DNA from: Caccoplasma intestinavium
Lineage (GTDB): Bacteria > Bacteroidota > Bacteroidia > Bacteroidales > UBA11471
Direction: 5' to 3'
Assembly (NCBI GenBank): GCA_018715885.1
Contig: DVKT01000007.1
Coordinates: 1-44,300 of the forward strand
DNA: 44,300 nucleotides
Positions 16,831 through 26,315 of this stretch are shown piece after piece. The position numbers were made by a program, and so were the translations under genes. The notes under the pieces are model-generated. The model made no database searches, was not told the origin of the DNA, and saw only the letters and a list, made by a program, of their open reading frames with translations. Numbering within the stretch: position 1 is the stretch's first letter; each line of letters starts with the position of its first letter.

Positions 16831-18828
16831 ATGAAAAATTTTCTCCGATTATTCGATTTTTTGTTTCTCTGTTGTTTGTCTGTGTTTATAGCATCTTGCT
16901 CTACGAGTTTGGAGAGTACGGCCTATCTGTCGTCCGATAACGGCGACGGTACTTATACCAATCCGGTCATACAGGCCGACTATCCCGATCCCGATATAAT
17001 CAGGGTCGGAGAAGATTATTATATGGTGAGCTCTTCGTTTGTCGCCATGCCGGGTATTCCTGTTTGCCACTCCAAAGACTTGGTCAACTGGGAAATTATA
17101 GGACATGCCTACGACAGTATCACATTTCGTCCGCAATACCGTATGGAAGGCGGGAAAACGGCGTATAGTCGTCTTTGTTGGGCACCGACGATAAGATATT
17201 ACGACGGCATCTATTATATCGGTGTGAATATCGCCGATGACGGGTTTGTCATGTTCAAGAGCGATAGACCCGAAGGACCGTATACCATGCATAAGTTCGA
17301 CAAGCGCTTATACGACCCGGGTTTCTTTATCGATGATGATGGAAAGAAATATGTTACGCATGGCAAAAACAAAATTTACCTTACTCGGCTGAAAGACGAT
17401 GCTACGGGCGTATTGGATTCCGAAGATAAAGGTACGTTGATACTGACTGCGCCCGAGGGGTACGGTCATCTGTTCGAGGGCTGCCATACATATAAAAGAA
17501 ACGGTTGGTATTATATATTCAATCCGGCATTGGGGTATGACGGAGTGCAGATGATAAGCCGTTCGCGGAATCTTTATGGTCCTTATGAGACGAAAGTATT
17601 GATCGATGATGATATAAATTATGCCGATGCGGGTGTGCATCAAGGCGGGTATGTGGAGACTCTCGAAGGTGAATCGTGGGCATATACCTTCCAAGATCGC
17701 GATTATATGGGACGGTGCGTCATGTTATATCCGATGAAATGGGAAAACGACTGGCCGGTAGTAGGACCGGAAGGAAGACCCGGAAAAGGGGTGGTAACGT
17801 ATCGCAAACCTGCGATCGGAGCAGGACAAGGCATCTCTTATCCGCAACATTCCGATGATTTCGATGCCGCTGAGTTGTCGCAGGTCTGGGAGTTCAACCA
17901 TGTTCCGCACAAAGAAAAGTGGAGCTTGACCGACCGGCCGGGTTATTTCCGTATCTATGCCCAGTCGGCACCGTGTTTCGGCGAAGCCCGCAATTCGCTT
18001 ACTCAGAAGGTCAGCGGGCCGTATAGTACAGCTACCGTAGCTCTCGAATTGAAAGGTTTGCAAGAGAATGATTTTGCCGGTATGGGAATTATGGGAAGGC
18101 CCATGTATCAGTTGGGCGTCCGTAAAAAGTCGAATGGTAATTGGTTGGAGTTCCGCTCCGGAGATTGGACGGGAGAGAACGTTACCGATAGTTTGTTGTT
18201 GGATACGGAGCGGATTTATCTCCGTACCGAAATCACGAAACAAGGGTCTCAATTGTTTTATTACAGCCTCGATAACCGCACGTTCCACCGTTTCGGCCTC
18301 GAAGGCCGGTCTAATTTCTGGGGGTATTTGGGAATACGCCATGCGTTATGTTGTTATAATGTAGTAAAGGGTAGCCCCTGCGGATATGCCGATTTCGATT
18401 CCTTTCAAATAAAAAGTGCACGTAGGGGAAATCATTACGATGCGTTTGCCGGAGTGGATTTTTCACAATATGACGACCGGGAGGGGTTGTTGCTGGTTCG
18501 CCCCCATCGTAAAAGACCCATGCAACATTTCGAGAAAATCGGTTCGGGCGACTGGCTTGTGTTCAATAATTTGCATTTTAAGAAGAGACCTCGAACGGTT
18601 GCCATCGAATTGCGGGCTGAAACTTCCGGAGCAGAAATAGAACTTAGAGAAGACTCGATAGACGGGCGGTTATTGGCTGTATGCCGGGTCGAGAAAAGTA
18701 AAAGTTCGAAAGAGTGGGAAAAACAAGTTTTCACCGTAGATAAAATAAAGAAAGGCAAGACGAAAGTTTATTTCCTGTTCAAGGGCGATTGTAAAAATCT
18801 TTCTGTAAAAAGTTTTGTCTTTGAATAA
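16831..18828 (+). CDS. GH43 glycoside hydrolase lipoprotein (beta-xylosidase/arabinofuranosidase type)
   Basis: About 665 residues from ATG 16831; an upstream in-frame TTG at 16792 is rejected because the lipoprotein signal MKNFLRLFDFLFLCC...FIASC begins here. The lipid-modified cysteine is in IASCS. The five-bladed GH43 domain carries the expected acidic triad: base D53 in DYPDPD, modulator D162 in YDPGFF, and general acid E216 in LFEGCHTY. A second beta-sandwich of the GH43_C2 kind follows (QENDFAGMGIMGRP, WLEFRSGDW), then a C-terminal part that looks like a CBM6 module (GSGDWLVFNNLHF). This GH43-C2-CBM6 order is typical of enzymes that trim arabinoxylan or pectin side chains. It is isolated, with no SusC/SusD pair or hybrid sensor in the window. 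Substrate is inferred. Confidence 0.9.
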   Translation: MKNFLRLFDFLFLCCLSVFIASCSTSLESTAYLSSDNGDGTYTNPVIQADYPDPDIIRVGEDYYMVSSSFVAMPGIPVCHSKDLVNWEIIGHAYDSITFRPQYRMEGGKTAYSRLCWAPTIRYYDGIYYIGVNIADDGFVMFKSDRPEGPYTMHKFDKRLYDPGFFIDDDGKKYVTHGKNKIYLTRLKDDATGVLDSEDKGTLILTAPEGYGHLFEGCHTYKRNGWYYIFNPALGYDGVQMISRSRNLYGPYETKVLIDDDINYADAGVHQGGYVETLEGESWAYTFQDRDYMGRCVMLYPMKWENDWPVVGPEGRPGKGVVTYRKPAIGAGQGISYPQHSDDFDAAELSQVWEFNHVPHKEKWSLTDRPGYFRIYAQSAPCFGEARNSLTQKVSGPYSTATVALELKGLQENDFAGMGIMGRPMYQLGVRKKSNGNWLEFRSGDWTGENVTDSLLLDTERIYLRTEITKQGSQLFYYSLDNRTFHRFGLEGRSNFWGYLGIRHALCCYNVVKGSPCGYADFDSFQIKSARRGNHYDAFAGVDFSQYDDREGLLLVRPHRKRPMQHFEKIGSGDWLVFNNLHFKKRPRTVAIELRAETSGAEIELREDSIDGRLLAVCRVEKSKSSKEWEKQVFTVDKIKKGKTKVYFLFKGDCKNLSVKSFVFE

Positions 18829-18886
18829 ATGAAAAGCAGAAGTGTGCCGAGGAGAGATAACGGTACACTCCTCTGTCTGGCTTGTT

Positions 18887-19316
18887 GCTCCGAGCGAGGG
18901 CGAACTCGACGAGGAATCTCGCCATCTGGTAGAGATGCTTCGCTAACGCTCAGTATGACATTGTTGTCATTCCGAGCATATGCAAAGAATCTCCAACTAT
19001 TATTGCAGGAGATTCTTTGGGGTTATTCCCCTCAGAATGACAAATGTTGCTATTGCTTGGAAGGGGATTCTTCCTCCCTTACTGTCGTCAGAATGACATC
19101 GCTTGTTATCTCGAACGTATGTGAGAGATATTATGTTAGCTTACTTGGTAGGAGAATCTTCGGTGCTATACACCTTAGAATGACATACTTTTTGACAAGA
19201 GATTCTTCAAGGCAAATCTCATGTTACTATTGTTTGGCGTGAGATTCTTCACTTCACGACCGTTTCGTTCAGAATGACGGTCAAATGTCATTCCGAGCAA
19301 ATGCGAGGAATCCCCC
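18887..19316. repeat. Second array of palindromic intergenic repeats
   Basis: Full and partial units of the element seen at 30-300. Approximate limits are 18887-18960, 18965-19042 (best preserved: TGTCATTCCGAG, AAGAATCTCC, GGAGATTCTT, CTCAGAATGACA), a half unit ending at 19098, 19105-19185, about 19240-19278, and a left half at 19286-19316. Here most units end in CAGAATGACA, so they lie in the opposite sense to those at the window start. An open frame of 137 codons across this stretch consists only of repeats and is not a gene. The array lies between the convergent GH43 and pyrophosphatase genes. Before it (18841-18870) is a weak hairpin, AGTGTGCCG / CGGTACACT, which may end the GH43 transcript. 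Confidence 0.8.
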
Positions 19317-19429
19317 GATTCTACCCTTCTGTTTGAGATATTTTGTATTGTTTGCTAACGATGCGGGGTTCTCTGTTGGTTTTTTTCTTTTTGCAGTTAT
19401 CAATATGATAATTCGGTGGCAAAGTATAA

Positions 19430-19470
19430 AACAAAGGAGGGGTTACTTACACTTATGTAAGCAACCCCTC
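19430..19470 (-). terminator. Terminator of hppA
   Basis: GAGGGGTT-AC-TTACA / TGTAA-GC-AACCCCTC stem (19437-19470) with a 4-base loop. On the minus strand it is followed by CCTTTGTTTT. It lies 18 bases past the hppA stop. Confidence 0.85.
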
Positions 19471-19488
19471 TTCTCTCTTAGAATACAT

Positions 19489-21690
19489 TTAAAATAGACT
19501 CCATACAACGGTGAGTCCTGCCATGACGATGGCGACCATGCTCATGAGTTTGATGAGGATATTGAGGCTGGGTCCCGACGTATCTTTGAAAGGATCGCCG
19601 ACAGTGTCTCCTACGACGGTCGCTTTGTGTACTTCGCCGCCTTTACCTCCCAAGTTTCCTTCTTCGGTATATTTCTTGGCATTGTCCCATGCTCCACCGG
19701 CGTTTGCCATGAAGATGGCGAGGACAAATCCGGCACCCAATCCGCCGACCAACAGGCCGATAACACCCGGTACACCGAATATCAGACCCGTAAGTACGGG
19801 AGCGATGATAGCAAGAAGTGAGGGAAATATCATTTCTCGCTGGGCACCTTTTGTCGAAATTTCGACACAACGGGCATAATCGGGTTGTGCTTCGCCTGTA
19901 AGGATACCTTTGATTTCACGGAATTGCCGGCGCACTTCTTCTACCATGTGTGCGGCGGCGCGGCCCACGGCATTCATGGTTAATCCGCAGAAAAGGAAAG
20001 CCATCATCGAACCGATGAAAATACCCGAGAGCACTTTCGGATTCATCAGCGTGATGTCGTAGTAGTACATGAAATCGGTAAATGAAGCATTGTGTACATC
20101 TATGGTGCGTTCCCCGACTGTCAATGTTTCTTGTCCCATACGGGTGAGTCCGATGCGTATTTCTTCTATATAGGAGGCCAGCAGAGCAAGACCGGTGAGT
20201 GCGGCCGAACCGATGGCAAACCCTTTTCCGGTAGCGGCGGTCGTGTTGCCCAGAGAGTCGAGTGCATCGGTGCGGGAACGGACTTCTTTGCCCAGATTGC
20301 TCATTTCGGCGTTTCCTCCCGCATTGTCGGCGATCGGCCCGTATGCGTCGGTGGCAAGGGTGATGCCCAGTGTCGATAACATTCCTACGGCAGCAATACC
20401 TATACCGTAAAGTCCCATCGATACATTGGCGAAATCGAACCCGGCAGCAAACCAGTAAGAAAGAATGATACCGCATACGACGGCTAAGACGGGGATTGTC
20501 GTTGAAATCATTCCCAAGCCGATACCCGAAATGATAACGGTCGCCGGGCCGGTTTTTCCACTCTCGGCAAGTTTTTGTGTGGGACGGTATGATTGTGAAG
20601 TGTAGTATTCGGTCGAGCGTCCGATGACGATTCCTACAAGCAAGCCGATGACAACGGCACAGCTTATATAGAACCAGTTTTGTAATTGCAAGGCCCATAG
20701 AATGACGAAAGTCGCGACGATGATGAGTATCGAACTCAAATTGATACCGGTCGAGAGCGATTTCAGGAGGTCTTTCAACTTGGCATCATCGCGGGTGCGG
20801 ACCGTGAATATTCCGATGATGGAGAGAATGATTCCCACGGCAGCAATGAGCATTGGGGCGATAACCGCCTTGAATTGCATGGTGCTGTCGCCGCTCCCGA
20901 TGAATGCGGCGGCTCCGAGGGCCGAGGTGGCGAGTATCGATCCGCAGTACGATTCGTACAAGTCGGCCCCCATACCGGCGACGTCTCCTACATTATCACC
21001 TACGTTGTCGGCGATTGTTGCGGGGTTTCTCGGGTCGTCTTCGGGGATTCCCGCTTCGACTTTCCCGACGAGGTCTGCTCCTACGTCGGCTGCTTTGGTG
21101 TAAATACCGCCGCCGACACGTGCGAAGAGGGCTTGTGTCGATGCGCCCATACCGAAAGTAAGCATGGTCGTGGTGATGACACAAAGTTTAGATGTGGCAT
21201 TCATCGCATCGGCTGGGATAAAGTAATCGAGCAGGAGATACCAGAATGAAATATCGAGCAGCCCCAGTCCTACGACGACGAGTCCCATGACGGCGCCGCT
21301 ACGGAAAGCGATGCGCAGTCCCCGGTTGAGCGATTGCCGGGCGGCGTTGGCTGTTCGCGCCGAAGCGTATGTCGCCGTTTTCATGCCAAGGAATCCGGCC
21401 AGCCCCGAAAAGAAACCGCCTGTGAGGAATGCCACCGGAACCCAGTGATTTTGTAGATTGAACCCGTAGGCCATAATCGAAAAGAAGATGACCAGCCCGA
21501 GAAATACAAGACCTACGATCTTATATTGTTGTTTCAAGTATGACATGGCACCGGTACGCACGAAAGAAGCGATGCGTTGCATCGTTTCGGTGCCTTCGCT
21601 TTCGCGCATCATTTGCTTGAAAAAATACCATGCCAATATCAGGGCGATGAGAGATGCCGCCGGCACGATCCAGAATAGGGAAGTTTCCAT
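19489..21690 (-). CDS. hppA: Membrane-bound ion-pumping pyrophosphatase, K+-dependent type
   Basis: 733 residues, with about 16 membrane helices as in the family. It uses pyrophosphate hydrolysis to pump H+ and/or Na+ across the inner membrane. Signature parts are the pyrophosphate-binding DVGADLVGKVEAGIPEDDPRN, DNVGDNVGDVAGMGADLYES, NAGGNAEMSNLG, and the C-terminal GGAWDNAKKYTEEG and VVGDTVGDPFKDTSGP. At residues 481-490 the sequence is GNTTAATGKG. Ala485 and Gly488 in this place mark the K+-dependent subfamily; the K+-independent one has Lys and Thr. Some Bacteroides enzymes of this kind pump both Na+ and H+, but ion choice cannot be settled by eye. It is monocistronic, with a weak promoter (TATCTTTA, 21721-21714) and a clear terminator. 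Confidence 0.96.
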   Translation of the reverse strand: METSLFWIVPAASLIALILAWYFFKQMMRESEGTETMQRIASFVRTGAMSYLKQQYKIVGLVFLGLVIFFSIMAYGFNLQNHWVPVAFLTGGFFSGLAGFLGMKTATYASARTANAARQSLNRGLRIAFRSGAVMGLVVVGLGLLDISFWYLLLDYFIPADAMNATSKLCVITTTMLTFGMGASTQALFARVGGGIYTKAADVGADLVGKVEAGIPEDDPRNPATIADNVGDNVGDVAGMGADLYESYCGSILATSALGAAAFIGSGDSTMQFKAVIAPMLIAAVGIILSIIGIFTVRTRDDAKLKDLLKSLSTGINLSSILIIVATFVILWALQLQNWFYISCAVVIGLLVGIVIGRSTEYYTSQSYRPTQKLAESGKTGPATVIISGIGLGMISTTIPVLAVVCGIILSYWFAAGFDFANVSMGLYGIGIAAVGMLSTLGITLATDAYGPIADNAGGNAEMSNLGKEVRSRTDALDSLGNTTAATGKGFAIGSAALTGLALLASYIEEIRIGLTRMGQETLTVGERTIDVHNASFTDFMYYYDITLMNPKVLSGIFIGSMMAFLFCGLTMNAVGRAAAHMVEEVRRQFREIKGILTGEAQPDYARCVEISTKGAQREMIFPSLLAIIAPVLTGLIFGVPGVIGLLVGGLGAGFVLAIFMANAGGAWDNAKKYTEEGNLGGKGGEVHKATVVGDTVGDPFKDTSGPSLNILIKLMSMVAIVMAGLTVVWSLF

Positions 21691-21800
21691 AGATATCAGA
21701 TTAAAGTTTGCAATAAAGATAGGAAAATTTTCGAATGAATAAACGTTTTTAGGAATATATAAGGTTTCGATTTATTGCATCTTGTTTATGTTTAAAACAA

Positions 21801-21839
21801 ATTAAAAAGCGGCGGTATACTGAATGTATACCGCCGCTT
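21801..21839 (-). terminator. Terminator of carB
   Basis: Perfect 14-bp stem AAGCGGCGGTATAC / GTATACCGCCGCTT (21807-21839) with a 5-base loop, followed on the minus strand by TTTTTAATTT. It lies 23 bases past the carB stop. Confidence 0.93.
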
Positions 21840-21861
21840 CTCTGTGTCGGAAAGTCGTTTC

Positions 21862-24800
21862 CTACTTGTATTCTTTCCAGCTTTTAATAGGTATGTTTTG
21901 CAGACTTACAGCGCAGAACGACTCGATGAAAGCTCCTGCCAGTCGGGCGTTGGTAATGAGTGGAATGTTGTGGTCAATTGCCGCCCGGCGTATTTTATAC
22001 CCGTTTGTCATTTCATGCTTGGTATAGTTTTTGGGAACGTTGATAATGAGATCGAACGCATGCCCCGCAATCATGTCCATGACGTTGTTGTCGCGGTGTT
22101 CATCGGGCCATGAAACTTCGATGGCGTTGTCGATGCCGTTTTCGACGAGGAATTTGCGGGTTCCTGCCGTAGCATAGATTTGGTATCCTTTTTCGTACAA
22201 CATGCGGCAGCCGTCGAGCAGATCCACTTTCGACCGTGCCGAGCCCGAAGAAACCATCACGTTTTTCTTGGGAATGTCATAACCTACGGCAAGCATGGCG
22301 GTGAGCATCGCTTCATTGAAGTCGTCGCCGATACAGCCTACTTCTCCGGTCGATGCCATATCGACTCCCAGAATAGGATCGGTATTTTGCAGACGGGCGA
22401 AAGAGAATTGCGATGCTTTTACTCCGATGCAATCGACATCGAAAGCCGACTTGTCGGGTTGCGTATAAGGCGCATTGAGCATGATACGGGTTGCCGTTTC
22501 TATAAAGTTGCGTTTCAAGACCTTCGATACGAACGGGAAACTTCGTGAAGCACGCAGGTTACATTCGATGACTTTCACATCGTTGTTTTTGGCCAAATAC
22601 TGTATATTGAATGGTCCGCAGATATTCAATTCTTTGGCGATCTGCCGGCTGATTTTCTTTATGCGACGAGCCGTCTCGAAATAGATTTTCTGTGCCGGGA
22701 ATACGAGTGTGGCGTCGCCCGAGTGCACGCCGGCAAATTCAATGTGTTCGGAAATGGCGTATTCTACGATTTCTCCGTTTTGCGCAACAGCGTCGAATTC
22801 TATTTCTTTGGTATCTTGCATAAATTTCGATACCACGACGGGGTATTCTTTCGATACATGAGCAGCGAGGGCGAGGAACTCTTTCAGCCCTTCCATGTCG
22901 TGGCATACGTTCATGGCGGCACCAGAGAGGACGTAAGAAGGCCGTACCAGTACGGGGAATCCTACATTTTCGACAAATGCCTTGATGTCGTCCATCGAAG
23001 TCAGTTCTTTCCATGCCGGTTGGTCGATACCGAGTTGGTCGAGCATGAGCGAGAATTTGTTCCGGTTCTCGGCACGGTCTATTGAAATAGGAGAGGTGCC
23101 AAGTATAGGAACTTGCTGGCGATGCAGTTTCATGGCGAGATTGTTGGGGATCTGTCCGCCTACCGATACGACGACACCGTTGGGCGATTCGAGATCGATG
23201 ACATCGAGCACGCGTTCGAACGAAAGCTCGTCGAAGTAAAGTCTGTCGCACATATCGTAGTCGGTCGATACCGTTTCGGGGTTATAGTTGATCATAATCG
23301 ATTTATAACCCAATTTGCGTGCCGTTTGTATCGCATTGACCGAGCACCAGTCAAACTCTACCGAGCTTCCTATACGGTAAGCACCCGAACCGAGCACAAC
23401 GACCGAACGGTCGTTTTTGTAATAAGGTATGTCATGGTCGCTGCCGTCGTAAGTGAGATAGAGGTAGTTGGTGAGGTCGGGGTGTTCCGAAGCAACGGTA
23501 TCGATGCGTTTTACCGAAGGAAGTATGCCCATTTTCTTGCGAAGGTTACGCACACGTATGCTTTCTGTTTCGAGGTTACCGGCGGGATTTTCGACGAAGC
23601 GGGCGATTTGGAAGTCGGAGAATCCCAATCGTTTGGCTTCGGAGAGAACTTCTTGCGGAATATCTTCGATATGGTCGTAGCTTTCGAGTTTAAGCTTGAA
23701 ATTATGTATGTTTTGTAGTTTTTCGAGGAACCACGGGGAGATTTTTGTCAGTTCGTGAAGGCGGTCTATCGAATATCCGCGATCGAATGCTTCGGCGACA
23801 GCAAAGATACGCATGTCGGTGGGGTTGGCCAGTTCGTCGTCGAGATTATCGAATGTCAGGTCGGTATTCCCTACGAAACCGTGCATTCCCTGGCCTATCA
23901 TACGCAATCCTTTTTGTATGATTTCTTCAAAACTTTTTCCGATAGCCATGATTTCTCCTACCGATTTCATGCTCGAACCTATACGTCGCGATACACCTAC
24001 GAATTTGCTCAGGTCCCAACGGGGTATTTTGCAGATGAGATAGTCGAGACTCGGAGCAACGTAGGCCGAGTTGCTGGTTCCCATTTCTCCGATTTGGTCG
24101 AGAGTGTAGCCCAGTGCCAGTTTGGCGGCGACAAAAGCCAGCGGATAACCGGTTGCTTTCGAGGCAAGGGCCGATGAGCGGCTCAGGCGGGCATTTACTT
24201 CGATGACACGGTAATCGTCGGTTTCGGAGTTGAAAGCATATTGAATGTTACATTCGCCGACGATATCGAGATGGCGGATAATTTTGCAGGAAAGTTCTTG
24301 CAACATGGTAAGCTCTTTGTTATCGAGCGAACAGGTAGGAGCAACTACGATACTTTCACCGGTGTGTATCCCCAGAGGGTCGACATTTTCCATGCTGGCA
24401 ACGGTGAAACAGTGGTTGTTCTTGTCGCGGATTACCTCGAACTCGATTTCTTTCCAGCCTTTCAGCGATTCTTCTACAAGAATCTGAGGCGAGTAGGAGA
24501 ATGCGTTTTCGGCAAGAGCTTTCAGTTCTTCCTCATTATTACAGAATCCGCTTCCCATACCGCCGAGAGCGTAAGCCGAACGTATGATCAGCGGGAATCC
24601 GATCGTGTGGGCAGCCTTGAAAGCGTCGTCCATATTTTCGACGGCGATGCTTTTAGGTGTTTTTACTTCGATTTCGTTCAGCTTTTTCACGAAAAGGTCG
24701 CGATCTTCGGTGTTCATGATCGCTTCGACCGATGTCCCGAGTACTTGAACATTGTATTTCTTCAAGATACCTTTGTTGTAGAGTTCGGTACCGCAGTTGA

Positions 24801-25080
24801 GTGCAGTCTGTCCACCGAAGGCGAGCAATATCCCGTCGGGTTGTTCTTTTTTGAATATTTCTTCTACAAAGTAAGGTGTAATAGGTAGGAAATAAACCTG
24901 ATCGGCTATACCTTCCGAGGTCTGAATGGTTGCAATATTCGGATTGATGAGAACGGTTTTTATACCCTCCTCTTTCATCGCTTTTAGAGCTTGAGAACCT
25001 GAATAATCGAACTCTCCGGCTTGTCCGATTTTCAATGCGCCCGAACCGAGCACAAGTACTTTTTTGATGGTCTGTTGCAT
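21862..25080 (-). CDS. carB: Carbamoyl-phosphate synthase large subunit
   Basis: 1072 residues, full length. With the small glutaminase subunit it makes carbamoyl phosphate from glutamine-derived ammonia, bicarbonate and 2 ATP, for pyrimidine and arginine synthesis. The two homologous halves are visible: LVLGSGALKIGQAGEFDYSG opens the first and VVLGSGAYRIGSSVEFDW the second. Each has an ATP-grasp core (IIRSAYALGGMGSGF; VLVRPSYVLSGAAMNV, EFAGVHSGDATLVFP). The last 130 residues are the MGS-like allosteric domain (MLAVGYDIP, YATAGTRKFLVENG). No carA is adjacent in this window. The gene upstream on the same strand is the M23/LysM peptidase, 37 bases away, so carB may share its transcript. A clear terminator follows. 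Confidence 0.97.
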   Translation of the reverse strand: MQQTIKKVLVLGSGALKIGQAGEFDYSGSQALKAMKEEGIKTVLINPNIATIQTSEGIADQVYFLPITPYFVEEIFKKEQPDGILLAFGGQTALNCGTELYNKGILKKYNVQVLGTSVEAIMNTEDRDLFVKKLNEIEVKTPKSIAVENMDDAFKAAHTIGFPLIIRSAYALGGMGSGFCNNEEELKALAENAFSYSPQILVEESLKGWKEIEFEVIRDKNNHCFTVASMENVDPLGIHTGESIVVAPTCSLDNKELTMLQELSCKIIRHLDIVGECNIQYAFNSETDDYRVIEVNARLSRSSALASKATGYPLAFVAAKLALGYTLDQIGEMGTSNSAYVAPSLDYLICKIPRWDLSKFVGVSRRIGSSMKSVGEIMAIGKSFEEIIQKGLRMIGQGMHGFVGNTDLTFDNLDDELANPTDMRIFAVAEAFDRGYSIDRLHELTKISPWFLEKLQNIHNFKLKLESYDHIEDIPQEVLSEAKRLGFSDFQIARFVENPAGNLETESIRVRNLRKKMGILPSVKRIDTVASEHPDLTNYLYLTYDGSDHDIPYYKNDRSVVVLGSGAYRIGSSVEFDWCSVNAIQTARKLGYKSIMINYNPETVSTDYDMCDRLYFDELSFERVLDVIDLESPNGVVVSVGGQIPNNLAMKLHRQQVPILGTSPISIDRAENRNKFSLMLDQLGIDQPAWKELTSMDDIKAFVENVGFPVLVRPSYVLSGAAMNVCHDMEGLKEFLALAAHVSKEYPVVVSKFMQDTKEIEFDAVAQNGEIVEYAISEHIEFAGVHSGDATLVFPAQKIYFETARRIKKISRQIAKELNICGPFNIQYLAKNNDVKVIECNLRASRSFPFVSKVLKRNFIETATRIMLNAPYTQPDKSAFDVDCIGVKASQFSFARLQNTDPILGVDMASTGEVGCIGDDFNEAMLTAMLAVGYDIPKKNVMVSSGSARSKVDLLDGCRMLYEKGYQIYATAGTRKFLVENGIDNAIEVSWPDEHRDNNVMDMIAGHAFDLIINVPKNYTKHEMTNGYKIRRAAIDHNIPLITNARLAGAFIESFCAVSLQNIPIKSWKEYK

Positions 25081-25117
25081 GCTATTGGGTATTTATGGAA
25101 TATTGAATTCTGGGAAA

Positions 25118-26056
25118 TCAGTCGATACGGATGGGCTGTCCGATTCTCAATGTCCGTTTCGGACTTATTTTGTTCAGTCGGCACAATGAGTTGATCGATG
25201 TCCTGTATTTACGAGCTATCGAGGTAAGGGTGTCGCCTTTTCTTACTCGATATACCGAATAGGTAACTCCATTGGAGTAGTAGGTTTCTGTCCCGGCCCG
25301 ATAGGGTGCCGATCGGAATACGAATACATCGTTGCGTATTTCATTGTTTTTGAAATCGAAAATTTCGTTGGGATTGAGGTCCAATCCCAAAAAACGGATT
25401 TCGAAATGCAGATGGGCTCCTGTCGAGCGGCCGGTATTTCCTCCGAGGGCGATCGGATCGCCTACTTTTACGATGTCTCCCTCTTTTACGAGGAAGCGGG
25501 AAAGATGTCCGTAAACGGTTTCGAGACCATTGGTATGGCGCATGACGATATAGTAACCATATCCGCGGCGTTCGTAGTTGGTGAATCGTACTTGTCCTGC
25601 AAAGGCGGCACGTATCGTGTCTCCTATCGCCAATTTCAGATCTACGCCCCGGTGCATGCGATAACGGCGGAAACCGTAATCGGAGGTTTTACGACCGATG
25701 ATAGGCATGCAATAATTGGCTACATTGATAGCAAAAGTGTCGGGAAGTTGTATCCCCGCACGGCGGTAGGGGTTGATCCAGCGGTTTACCCATACGTCTC
25801 CGTAGAGTTCGCTGGCCGGAGCGATGCCGTATTCTTGTTCGAGGCGGCGACTGTATGTAGCCGAGTCGTCGATGCTTAGCATCGACGGTAATTCTTTGTT
25901 GATTATGCTATTGCGTTTCTGAGTAGCAATATGCTTTTGTATCGAGAGGTTTATTTCCTGAGCTTGCCCCGAAAGCGAAAATATTCCTAAAATTAAGAAA
26001 GAAAAAAGTGCGGGGAGAAAACGTTTTTGTCTCATTTCTGTTAATCGTTGTTTCAT
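25118..26056 (-). CDS. Exported M23 peptidase with LysM domain (murein hydrolase or divisome activator type)
   Basis: 312 residues from ATG 26056; a start at 26035 is equally possible and leaves the signal peptide MRQKRFLPALFSFLILG. A longer frame from 26164 is rejected because the promoter box at 26130-26137 lies inside it. The M23 (LytM) domain keeps its zinc ligands: H135 and D139 in HRGVD, and H215/H217 in AHLHFE, so it can be an active endopeptidase on peptidoglycan crosslinks. A single C-terminal LysM (YRVRKGDTLTSIARKYRTS ... LRIGQPIRI) binds the glycan. The fold order, catalytic domain then LysM, is the reverse of NlpD. It is expected in the periplasm. carB begins 37 bases downstream with no terminator between. 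Confidence 0.9.
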   Translation of the reverse strand: MKQRLTEMRQKRFLPALFSFLILGIFSLSGQAQEINLSIQKHIATQKRNSIINKELPSMLSIDDSATYSRRLEQEYGIAPASELYGDVWVNRWINPYRRAGIQLPDTFAINVANYCMPIIGRKTSDYGFRRYRMHRGVDLKLAIGDTIRAAFAGQVRFTNYERRGYGYYIVMRHTNGLETVYGHLSRFLVKEGDIVKVGDPIALGGNTGRSTGAHLHFEIRFLGLDLNPNEIFDFKNNEIRNDVFVFRSAPYRAGTETYYSNGVTYSVYRVRKGDTLTSIARKYRTSINSLCRLNKISPKRTLRIGQPIRID

Positions 26057-26129
26057 AAATAGCTGAAATATGCGATTGTTTGTTTCCGAGAAATTCTTCA
26101 AATTAAAAATCGTCGGGGCATAGATTTTC

Positions 26130-26137
26130 CAAAGGTA
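26130..26137 (-). promoter_or_regulatory. -7 box of the M23 peptidase gene
   Basis: TACCTTTG on the minus strand is a perfect -7 box. Initiation near 26122 gives a leader of about 65 bases to the ATG at 26056 and rules out translation from 26164. Confidence 0.55.
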
Positions 26138-26265
26138 ATGATTTCTGTTCGATATATCGCTCATGTGGTAAAAAAAATTATAATGGGAAATGAAAATATA
26201 AAAATAAATATTATATATAATATATTGTAAATTAGGAAAGTACTTGGGTTTTCTTGTGGGCGATT

Positions 26266-26296
26266 TTTGTTATTACTGTTTTTTGTATTACTTTTG
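26266..26296 (+). promoter_or_regulatory. Promoter of ispD-recG
   Basis: TTTG (26266-26269), a 19-base spacer and TACTTTTG (26289-26296) fit the Bacteroidetes consensus in both boxes and in spacing. The start codon is at 26316, so the leader is only about 13 bases. Confidence 0.7.
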
Positions 26297-26315
26297 TTTA
26301 TAGCAAAAATCGAAT

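Noticed and set aside
18829..19242. Open frame of 137 codons after the GH43 gene
   Set aside because: It is made almost wholly of the palindromic repeat units.
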